Of a stretch of DNA of 64,000 bases, positions 57,701-64,000 are shown piece by piece. Source of the DNA: Opisthocomus hoazin (Eukaryota > Chordata > Aves > Opisthocomiformes > Opisthocomidae); assembly GCF_030867145.1 (NCBI RefSeq), contig NC_134427.1:10873001-10937000 (forward strand), given 5' to 3'. The number at the start of each line of letters is the position of its first letter. Positions within the stretch are counted from its first letter, which is position 1. The notes under the pieces are model-generated. The model made no database searches. It had not been told where the DNA came from and saw only the letters and a program-made list of their open reading frames with translations. The translations under genes were made by a program, and so were the position numbers.

Positions 57701-60495
57701 CTCCGGCCTGAGAACCACAGTGACTACCAGAGCTTCGTCAATGCCACCCTGGGAGTGATCTTACAGTCAGGCATCCCACTACAGCAGGTGAGCTGGCCAC
57801 CACCCCACCACTGCCAGGCCCTGCTGTCACACCCCTGCCATGGCGAGGCGCCCCGTTAGCCCCACTGAGCATTCCTGCCACCCCATAGCCACATCCCCTT
57901 ATGTGATCCCTGCTGGGGAACCCTGTCCAGGTATGGGGTTCTCTAGCTGGGAGAAGCTGCCAATAATTAGGGGTTAATGCCTACAGCTTCAGACTCCTCC
58001 AAATACTCTGGTTCCCCAGCACTGGCCACCCTGGTGGGTAAACAGTGACTCAGCCTAGGGAGGGGACCAGCAGTGCTAGCAAGAGCAGGAAAACAACGCT
58101 CAGGCTTCCACCTCCCCGTGCTGCGCCACACCTCTCCCTCCAGCTCTTGGATTCCTGCTGCAACCTCCTGTGTTGCCTTTGCACTCCATCCAACCTCTGC
58201 AGCACGTGCTGTCCTGAGGCAATGAATTAGCCCCCCAGATTGCTTTCCTTGCTTGGCTTTTTGGGAACGCAGAGCAGGACAGGACACAGCAAAGACTCGT
58301 ACTGAAGTGCTGATCCAAGGTACATTCTTGCTGCAGAGTTGGGGCCAAAAGGATGCACCGCTTGATCTGTTCAGGGACCCAGAAAGGACGTAACTGCTGC
58401 AGCTTGCTTAGGCTGGAACTGCTTTCTCCCCTCAGTGGGGTCTGTCGTGCTTACTTCTTGTCTGGGACAAGCTCTTAGGAGACTGTCCTGGCAAAGATCC
58501 TCATGGAGGGAGCTGAGCATGGAGAGAGGGGCAGGAAACAGCTGTCTGAGCAGACTATGTGTGCCTGGACCTGCAAGGAAATACCAGAAGAGAGCAAGCT
58601 TTCTGGAGCATCTCTCCTCTGCACATGCTCTCTGGCTCTTGCCTAGGTCCTCTGGCTGCCGGATGGGTTCAGGGAACAGGTCAAACAGCAAGCCCCAGGC
58701 CTTCAGCAAGTTTATGGCCGGAAGAGACTCCAGAATGAGAAGGAGCCACTGCTGCGTGTCAATCTGCCCTACCAGGACATGAGCTCCGAGGAGATCAGGT
58801 GTGACCCCTGAGCCCAGGAGCCTGGGAGCTGTGGAGCCTGGGCACTGTCCCTGCTCTGTCCCAGGGGCCAGCAGAGGCGAAGGCCAGCTGAGGCTGAGTG
58901 CTGGTGCACTGCTGGGAAGGGCAAGGTGCGCGCTACAGCCTTGCAGACAAGCATGCCTTATCAGGCAGGGCTGGTGCAGGGGATGGAGCTGGCTGCGGTC
59001 CTCTGCCTTGCCAGCAAATCTGCCCCGGGTCTGGCTCTCCAGACAGTTGCTCCATGTGGCTGCAAATGCTGGCTCACATCCCAGATGTACAGTCCTCTCT
59101 GGCTGTACGCTGAGTGTGCCGGCACCCCTCTGTCTGCTGCTCAGACCACGGCTGTCCCTATGCAGGCAGTACCGCCAGGACAACATCTCTGTCAACTTGT
59201 ACGTGGTGAACCAGCCCTGGCTCTTCTCCGTGCTGTGGTGCTCTGGGGTGAGCTCCGTCACCACCAACGCCTGCCAGGTGCTGAAGGAGATGAAACACCC
59301 CATCTGGCTGCTCGTAAGTGGCCCCTCCATCCTTCACCCTGCCCCACAGCCCTGTGCCAGCTGCCTGCAGGGTGGCTTTTGCTCAGTGCTGTGCTGGCAT
59401 GGGAACGTGTGACCCTGCGGAAGGTCCTGTGCAGCCTGCTGTAGGTGACCCTGCTTCGGCAGGAGGGTTGGACTAGATGACCAACAGAGGTCCCTTCCAA
59501 CCCCGACCATTCTGTGATTCTGTGATTCTGTGACTGCTGGCACAGCAGGCTGGGCTGTGCCGCCGGCACACCACCCCTGGCCGGTGTTCATGGCCTGTCT
59601 TGTTGCCTTGCAGCCCAGCAGCACGTACCTCATGATCTGGATTGTTGTAGACTGTGCTTCCTTCCTTGCCATCCTCTGGGCCTTCCTCTTGCTGAAGTAC
59701 GTTTGATTCCTTCCCCCTCCTGGGGCAGTTCTGTTGGGGGAGGCTGTAGTGTGCCCTGGGTGGCTGGTATGTACCCAAACCCGGGCATATCTGCTGCCAC
59801 CCTGCTGACACCCTGGGGAGTCCTCTCCTGTCTGGCTGAGACAGAAGTACACGGAGGCAGCTTTTATCACCAGGCTGCAGCTAAAAATCTGGTCAGACCC
59901 TTCCTCAAGCTGCTGGATATCTTAGTTCACACTTGTTAGCTCGCTCTGCACCCCAGGATTTGGTGGGATGAAGCTGGGGAACCTTGGCCCTGTTCCTTTA
60001 CCAGTGCTGCAGGCATCGAGATCAGATCCCTGTGGGACTGTGTGTGCTGTGGGGCCCCACCGTCTCCGGCTGGGAGCTTGGGGGAGGGAAGGGGGAGGCC
60101 AGACTTACATGCTAACATCGATCCCATTCCAACTCCTAGGAGATGCTCCCAGAGAAGGCAGCCAGCAGGTAAGTGTGCAGCGGTGTGAGCTCCCCTCCCT
60201 TGGAGCCAGGCTGTGCCTGCGGGACTCTCCCTGGCAGGCAGGCAGCCGAGCATGACGGAGCGGTTTAGGATGGCCAGGAGAGGGAAGGGAATCCCAGCCC
60301 AGGGAGTTCCTGTCCTTGTGGGACAGCGCTGGGGAATCCCACACTCCCCAGGTCTCCTCAAACCTGCTTTTCAGGCTGCTCCACCTGTCACTGCAGGGTG
60401 GTGGCTGCTGGCGACGACTGATTTTTCTCTCTGTCTCCCCAGAGTCCGAGACGGATGTGCTGCTTACAAAGATCAACAGCCTGATGCAAGAGTGA
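51596..60495 (+). CDS. GDPD2: Glycerophosphodiester phosphodiesterase domain-containing 2 (GDE3), complete
   Basis: The 15 coding exons are 51596-51706, 52882-52985, 53060-53153, 53405-53464, 54269-54367, 54737-54830, 55265-55410, 56210-56292, 56848-56998, 57572-57787, 58647-58798, 59166-59313, 59614-59696, 60140-60168 and 60443-60495. They total 1,623 nt for 540 residues (human about 539). All introns are GT-AG and all phases join. The protein has six predicted membrane spans (about 42-64, 84-108, 124-142, 161-182, 191-211, 491-513), with the catalytic GDPD domain between spans 5 and 6 on the outer face. The catalytic motifs are intact: HRGAPMLAPENT (His231, Arg232, Glu240), FETDV (Glu258, Asp260) and FLMHDEEL (His273). 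Several N-x-S/T sites lie in that domain. Family knowledge: GDE3 hydrolyses glycerophosphoinositol and acts as a GPI-directed phospholipase C (for example on uPAR), promoting osteoblast differentiation. Other GDE paralogues are less likely because of the MADxPGCC start and the downstream DLG gene. Confidence 0.96.
52882..52985 (+). CDS. GDPD2: GDPD2 coding exon 2
   Basis: Encodes residues 38 to part of 72 ([12 protein letters not shown] to LNDFHNFN plus two bases of Glu72) and contains membrane span 1. Acceptor CTGGCTTTCAG; donor GA|GTGAGT splits the glutamate codon. The LNDxHNFNE signature is conserved in the GDE2/GDE3/GDE6 group. Confidence 0.95.
53060..53153 (+). CDS. GDPD2: GDPD2 coding exon 3
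   Basis: Completes Glu72 and runs through residue 103. It carries [13 protein letters not shown] and most of membrane span 2. The intron before it is only 74 nt. Donor CTG|GTGAGC, phase 0. Confidence 0.95.
53405..53464 (+). CDS. GDPD2: GDPD2 coding exon 4
   Basis: Encodes residues 104-123 ([20 protein letters not shown]), the end of span 2 and a cytoplasmic loop. Donor AAG|GTGAGA. A CR1 element begins about 20 bp inside the following intron. Confidence 0.95.
53482..53927 (+). mobile_element. CR1 LINE 3' fragment in GDPD2 intron 4, sense orientation
   Basis: About 445 bp run from the end of the CR1 reverse transcriptase frame ([20 protein letters not shown] is readable) through the 3' untranslated region to the terminal GGTTCTATGATTCTATG. 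It is 5' truncated with an intact 3' end. It sits in the same direction as the gene, starts very close to the exon 4 donor and fills most of the left part of the intron. Confidence 0.95.
54269..54367 (+). CDS. GDPD2: GDPD2 coding exon 5
   Basis: Encodes residues 124-156 (33 codons), containing membrane span 3 ([19 protein letters not shown]) and the loop [14 protein letters not shown]. Acceptor GCCCCGCAG, donor CAG|GTGAGT. Confidence 0.95.
54737..54830 (+). CDS. GDPD2: GDPD2 coding exon 6
   Basis: Encodes residues 157-187 plus one base, with membrane span 4 ([20 protein letters not shown]). Acceptor GGCTCCCCAG, donor GCAG|GTAATC. Confidence 0.95.
55265..55410 (+). CDS. GDPD2: GDPD2 coding exon 7
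   Basis: Encodes residues 188-236: membrane span 5, the conserved extracellular hinge [16 protein letters not shown] and the start of the catalytic domain with LVGHRGAPM (His231, Arg232). Acceptor TCTGTCTGCAG, donor ATG|GTGAGT. Confidence 0.96.
55741..55990 (+). mobile_element. CR1 LINE 3' fragment in GDPD2 intron 7, sense orientation
   Basis: About 250 bp of CR1 3' sequence, from GATGGCCTCAAGTTGC to the terminal AATGATTCTATGATTCTA. It is highly similar to the copy in intron 4, so both probably belong to the same or a close subfamily. Confidence 0.95.
56210..56292 (+). CDS. GDPD2: GDPD2 coding exon 8
   Basis: Encodes residues 237-263 plus two bases. It carries [10 protein letters not shown] and FETDVMV, with Glu240, Glu258 and Asp260 of the active site and metal-binding set. 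The donor is GTGAG|GTAAAG; an alternative GTGAGG nine bases upstream is rejected because it would break the frame with the next exon. Confidence 0.94.
56848..56998 (+). CDS. GDPD2: GDPD2 coding exon 9
   Basis: Encodes residues 264-314, beginning [14 protein letters not shown] (catalytic His273). It continues with the less conserved part of the domain, including NSTTF and NWT glycosylation sites, to GSWFLE. Acceptor TTCCTTTGCCAG, donor GAG|GTCATG (a weaker GTCATG donor, as the phase and the next exon require). Confidence 0.94.
57572..57787 (+). CDS. GDPD2: GDPD2 coding exon 10
   Basis: The largest exon: 72 codons, residues 315-386. It includes [20 protein letters not shown] and DLRPENH, the middle strands of the TIM barrel, with N-glycosylation sites NIS, NHS and NAT. 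Acceptor CACCTTTGCAG, donor CAG|GTGAGC. Confidence 0.95.
58647..58798 (+). CDS. GDPD2: GDPD2 coding exon 11
   Basis: Encodes residues 387-436 plus two bases ([12 protein letters not shown] to [12 protein letters not shown]). Acceptor CTCTTGCCTAG, donor TCAG|GTGTGA. Confidence 0.95.
59166..59313 (+). CDS. GDPD2: GDPD2 coding exon 12
   Basis: Encodes residues 437-486. It contains [20 protein letters not shown] and the [13 protein letters not shown] segment near the end of the catalytic barrel. Acceptor CCCTATGCAG, donor CTC|GTAAGT. Confidence 0.95.
59413..59534 (+). mobile_element. CR1 LINE 3' end in GDPD2 intron 12, sense orientation
   Basis: A short CR1 3' end has the phrases GGAGGGTTGGACTAGATGAC, TCCCTTCCAACCCC and three terminal ATTCTGTG octamers. 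The left border is uncertain. It is a different subfamily type from the copies in introns 4 and 7. Confidence 0.88.
59614..59696 (+). CDS. GDPD2: GDPD2 coding exon 13
   Basis: Encodes residues 487-513 plus two bases, the last membrane span ([20 protein letters not shown]). Acceptor TTGCCTTGCAG, donor CTGAA|GTACGT. Confidence 0.94.
60140..60168 (+). CDS. GDPD2: GDPD2 coding exon 14 (29-nt microexon)
   Basis: Only 29 nt; with the flanking bases it encodes [10 protein letters not shown], a basic juxtamembrane stretch. Acceptor CCAACTCCTAG, donor CAG|GTAAGT. Leaving it out would shift the frame, so it must be included to give the conserved C terminus. Confidence 0.88.
60443..60495 (+). CDS. GDPD2: GDPD2 coding exon 15 with stop codon
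   Basis: Encodes residues 524-540, ending [17 protein letters not shown] and TGA at 60,493-60,495. The ETxVLLTxIN pattern agrees with the mammalian C terminus. The 3' untranslated region follows. Confidence 0.94.
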
Positions 60496-60956
60496 CCCCC
60501 CAGCCTGCATCAGCCATGGGAGGGGCAGCCAGAGCCCCGCACAGCTCAACTGGGGAGCACTCCTCGGGCCAGCTTCAAGGCTCCTTTCTTTCGCAGCCTC
60601 CTCTCCGAGCTTTCCATCTCGTGTGGCCTTCCTGGCTCCTTGCGTGCCGCACAACTGCCCTCACCTGAAAAAATCCGGAGCTGGGTTCCCAGTTCCCACC
60701 GGCAGTGAGGAACTGGAGTCTTTGCAGAGATTTCCTGGGGCTGGCTTGTGCCTGGGGGGCTGAATACTCACCCATCGGTGCTGGGGCTGAGACCTCCGCG
60801 CTGGGGTTTGGAGGCTGGCAGGGAGTCGAGTCGCAGCGTGGTGCGGGGACGGGCAGCAGCAGCTCTGCAGCCAGCGGTGGGAAAGCTCGTCTGCGGGGCG
60901 GCTGCTCTGGCGGGAGGAATGGGGGGGTCACCAGATGGGGGGGGAGCCGAACTCTT

Positions 60957-60970
60957 CCCCCCCCCCCCCC
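60957..60970 (-). repeat. Run of 14 C (G on the minus strand)
   Basis: A homopolymer run at the left part of the CpG island, with seven- and eight-G runs within the previous 50 bp on the other strand. Quadruplex formation is possible on either strand. Confidence 0.9.
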
Positions 60971-61228
60971 ACGCTGGACACAAGTCCTGCCCCTGCTGCT
61001 GCTGGCTTCACGCTGGCGGGCAGGGCGCCGGCTCCCGGAGCAGCTCGGGGGAAGGGGAGCGGGGCTGGGGCTGCAGGGTGCCCGGGGCCGGCGGGACCGC
61101 GGTCGCGCTGCTGCGGGGCGGGGCGGGGCGAGGGGAGCCGCGGGGCTCGGCGTCGGGCACTTCGCAGCGAGGCCTTCAGCCGGGAAGGGGCTTCGGGCCA
61201 GTTTCACTTGTTCCTGCCTGGTTACGTC

Positions 61229-61234
61229 AATAAA
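61229..61234 (+). terminator. GDPD2: Polyadenylation signal AATAAA, probably of GDPD2
   Basis: The first AATAAA after the GDPD2 stop codon, 734 bases downstream. It lies about 370 bp upstream of the start codon of the following DLG-family gene. Confidence 0.5.
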
Positions 61235-61600
61235 TGGGGAGCGGTGGCAGACCCCGGAGGGATGACTCGGGCGCCGCTGCCCTTACCCGCGGGTCCGGGC
61301 CCGGCCGGGCAGGCGGGGGTGCGCGGCCCGTCCGTGCCACCTAGCGCCAGCGCGGGGGAGCGGCGCCGGGGCCGAGCGGCGGGCAGGGAGCGGAGGCCGA
61401 GCCCGGCGCCGGGCGCGCTGCCGGGGCTCCTGGGGCGCGGCGCCGGGCGGGCTCCGGGCGGCGGGGCGCGGCGGAGGCGGTGCCAGCGCGCGCGGGGCGG
61501 CTCCTCGGCCGGTTCCCGCGGGGCGGGGCGGGGCGGGGCGGGTTCCCGCGGCCGCTGGCGGGGCGGCACCGACCGGAGCGGCCGCCGGGTCGGCGGAGCG

Positions 61601-63777
61601 ATGATCCGCCGGGAAGGTAAGGAGCGGCCTGCCCCGCCCCGCCCGGGCCGCCGTGCTCAACAAGTGTCCGCCGCACCGGCACCGGGCTGCGGCCGGCGCC
61701 CCGCGCCCCTTTCCTCCCTCCCTCCCTCCCCGCCGCGGGCCGGGCCCCGGCGCACCCCCGAGGCTGAGAGTTGAGCACCGGGTGCCCCGGCTTCCCGCCC
61801 TCCTCGGGCCGCGGGATGCTGTGCTTGCGGCACCCCTGCGTGCCGTGGGGAGGGCGGGTGTGGGGGCCTCGCCGGGAAGGACCCCCTGGGAGGGGGACTT
61901 GCACCTTGAGGTGCGGTGAGATGGGCCCCAGACACCCCGTGCGCTTTTCTGGGTGTCCGTCTGTCCCCTGCGCTGCAGGCTCAGCGCTTCCCTGGGTTGG
62001 GTGGTCCCGGGCCAGCGCTGCCCCGCTCCGGCTGGCTGTCACCCGGTGCCGGTGGCCGGCAGTGCAGGGGTCAGCACGGGCTGCGTGCAGCTCTTTCTGT
62101 GCAGCCTGGCCTGGGGTGGGAGCTTCACACCGGCCTCACAGTCTCTGTGTCCCGGTGTGGTGGCCCCAGTTCTCCACCTGCTCCTTTAGCTTCTGCTGGT
62201 AAGGTCAGGAATGACCAGGCGGAGATGACTCAACCCTGCTTGCGGGATGCTGGGCAGTGTCTGAAGCCACTGTCTGATCTTGCAGAAAAGGAAGCCCTTA
62301 GTGATAACATAGGGCTGGGATGCCCATAAAGCCCAGTAAATCTGGAGCTTGGGGAAGTCCCTGCTTTTCCTGGAGCCAGCATGGAGCCCAGCTCTGAGCA
62401 GGAGCTCTTCACGCTTCCCCGGGCTCCTTTCTCTGTTCTGCTCCCATGATGAGTCAGTGTGGGCCGGTGACACAGGCAGGACCCCCTTCCCCTTTTGGCC
62501 AAGGAGAACTGGGAGGGGACCCAGCTGCACAAGCTAGGATAGCAGGTGGCACGCACCCTGGCAGACACAGGCCGCCTTGTCTGATGACCTGAATTCCCTG
62601 CCGAGAGCCCGGGGATGAGCAGGGTCATCCTTTCTGCATGAGTTGCTGGGTTAAAAGATGAGTCCCCAACAGTGGCAGGATGGCTCCCCCGCCTCCTCAC
62701 ACAGACGCTCTTTGTCTGTGGGCTGCCTGGGCGATAAAGGGAAATATTCACTGATAGCGCTGGGATGGGCTCAAGGTCCATGGGAGCTCACCACCCTCCT
62801 GAGAAATGGGTCACATCTGGGGCTGGAGCTGGACTGGCAGCTCCGGGCACCTGCCCAGAGAAGCATTGAGGTGTCCTGGTACAGAGAGATCACAGCTCCA
62901 CTGGTTTAGTCCAAGGTTGTCTCACAGCTATGGTAAGCCCAGTCTTTAACCAAAGCATTGCTTCACAGCAGCCTCCAGCTCCCCTCTGGGTCAGCATCCC
63001 TCCTTCCCTGACACCAAGGCATCACACTCCTTTCCCGCTGTGTCTCCTGGTGACCCAAGGCTGCTTGCTACGTGGAGCAATTCTTACACTTCACCCTGCA
63101 GAAACCTAAGTTTTGCCACTCGTGTAGCTCAGCAGTTCACGTGTCTTGTGCTGTGTGAGTGGGGCTGCGCTCAGCTGTGCTGCAGCCATCTGACCCCGCA
63201 TGGGAGGCTGCAGCTCCTGCAGGTAGTACTCGTAGCCTTGTGCATCTGGCACACATCCAGCTCCTGAATGGCTGCTCTGCCTGGGAGGTGGCAGAGGTGC
63301 TCAGGTTGCCCAGTGCCGCGGGGTTTGGAGGTGAGTCAACCTGGGTTTAGCCCCTGATTTTCAGGGTTGAGGAGGGCCAGCAGGCAGAATCACCTCCCCC
63401 CCGGCCCCTGCCCAGCTCTCCACCGTGGCCACTCTGCACCTTGCGGCAGGGTTAGCTCTTCCAAGTATGCGTAAGGAGGCAGCTTTTGTGGCTGGCTGTC
63501 TCTTAAAAATCCAGAGCGGGAAGGCAACTTGAGGCATTGTCCAGGGGAGGCCTTTGCGCTGCTCCAAGGCTGCACTCAAGCCTTCCCTGAAGATGTCTGT
63601 CCATCCTTCAGTGTTAATGCCTTGTTACTCCTGTCATCTCTGCAGACACTGAACGGGCAGTGGAAATTCTGACCAGGTACCAAAGCACCCTGCAGTCCCC
63701 AGAGGAGCAGGAGCTAAAAGCCTCCATCGGAAAAGTCTCGCACGTCTTCCAAAGTGAACTCTTCCAGGCTCTGCTGG
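61601..63777 (+). CDS. DLG3: Discs-large family scaffold, L27 N terminus (first two coding exons, partial)
   Basis: Coding exon 1 is 61,601-61,616 (MIRRE plus one base; donor GAAG|GTAAGG) and exon 2 is 63,646-63,777 (acceptor CATCTCTGCAG, donor CTGG|GTAAGC). Together they encode MIRREDTERAVEILTRYQST and a continuation ending HVFQSELFQALL, an L27 domain of the type at the start of DLG1 (SAP97) and DLG2 beta forms. The last split codon (G..) fits the Asp that follows QALL in the family. L27 domains pair with L27 partners such as CASK or MPP proteins and build membrane scaffolds. PDZ, SH3 and guanylate kinase domains should follow beyond the right edge. The DLG3 name rests on its position after GDPD2; by sequence alone another DLG paralogue is possible. 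Confidence 0.82.
61617..63645 (+). other. DLG3: Intron 1 of the DLG-family gene
   Basis: About 2.0 kb between the two coding exons. The first 150 bp are still CpG island. I see no other exon or repeat. Confidence 0.8.
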
Positions 63778-64000
63778 GTAAGCCCCTGCCTTGCGGTCCC
63801 TGCGGCTTTGTGATCAGTGGCCTCTCCGGGGGGCCTGATCCTGCACCGGTGCCTGGCACTGACCAGGCTGGGTGCATCCTGTGCAAACACGTGGGTACCT
63901 GCCAGGGACCTGGGCTGGCTTTCCCCTCCAGGGCTTGGGCAGGAGATACTGGGGGTCAGGGTTGCAGTCACTCGGTGTTTGTGACATGAACGGGATTCCT
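63778..64000 (+). other. DLG3: Start of intron 2 of the DLG-family gene, window edge
   Basis: Begins GTAAGC and shows no further exon before the window ends. Confidence 0.75.

Larger units (their letters stand above)
60496..61250 (+). other. GDPD2: Probable 3' untranslated region of GDPD2
   Basis: No AATAAA or ATTAAA lies between the stop codon and 61,229. If AATAAA at 61,229-61,234 is used, the 3' untranslated region is about 750 nt and runs into the CpG island of the next gene. Confidence 0.5.
60800..61780 (+). promoter_or_regulatory. DLG3: CpG island, promoter of the DLG-family gene
   Basis: The island has very high CpG density. A GC-box array (GGGGC repeated every 5 bp, about 61,519-61,542) lies 60-80 bp upstream of the ATG and is flanked by two copies of GGTTCCCGCG (61,511-61,520 and 61,541-61,550). 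I see no TATA box. The position and the Sp1-type array fit a housekeeping-like promoter with a start site between the array and 61,600. Confidence 0.75.

Noticed and set aside
58371-59330. 319-codon minus-strand frame
   Set aside because: It is antisense to GDPD2 exons 11 and 12 and lacks any family resemblance; the plus-strand exons explain it.
1-64000. CRISPR arrays, operons, prophage or other bacterial systems
   Set aside because: Nothing of this kind is present; spliced genes, CpG islands and CR1 elements show vertebrate nuclear DNA.

Overview
The window looks like nuclear DNA of a bird, probably outside the chicken order. The evidence is the repeat content: every LINE I recognise is a CR1 element, several ending in the CR1-type 3' octamer (ATTCTRTG)n. 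There is also one fragment that resembles a long terminal repeat I associate with neoavian genomes. The recognisable genes are spliced, use GT-AG introns and sit in CpG islands.

The window has two halves. Positions 1 to about 46,300 are AT-rich and gene-poor. I recognise no known protein there. I see CR1 copies of different ages (11.7, 15.2, 20.0, 25.5 and 32.0 kb), an LTR fragment (12.2 kb), simple repeats and three weak gene candidates: a two-exon 79-codon reading frame on the minus strand at 7,955-8,310, a TATA-type promoter with a first exon on the plus strand near 43.13 kb, and a phase-compatible three-exon chain on the minus strand (46.4 to 43.9 kb) that would start in a CpG island. From about 46.3 kb the DNA turns GC-rich, with CpG islands at about 46.54-47.45, 48.2-49.06 and 60.8-61.8 kb.

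The right half holds one complete gene and the start of another, both on the plus strand. GDPD2 (GDE3, a six-span membrane glycerophosphodiester phosphodiesterase) was rebuilt as 15 coding exons from 51,596 to 60,495. They encode 540 residues, with every splice phase consistent and the catalytic histidines present. Its 5' untranslated region is spliced, and the 48.2-49.06 kb island is the likely promoter. About 1.1 kb after its stop codon comes the first coding exon of a DLG-family scaffold gene. Synteny with the human X (GDPD2 followed by DLG3, same strand) makes this DLG3/SAP102. Its first two coding exons (61,601-61,616 and 63,646-63,777) encode an L27 domain, and the gene runs off the right edge.

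The most interesting points are the L27-type N terminus on the presumed DLG3 gene, the absence of recognisable KIF4A exons in the roughly 50 kb upstream of GDPD2 (KIF4A is the neighbour there in human), three sense-oriented CR1 insertions inside GDPD2 introns, and the small uncharacterised spliced candidates in the AT-rich half. I found no convincing novel multi-gene system.
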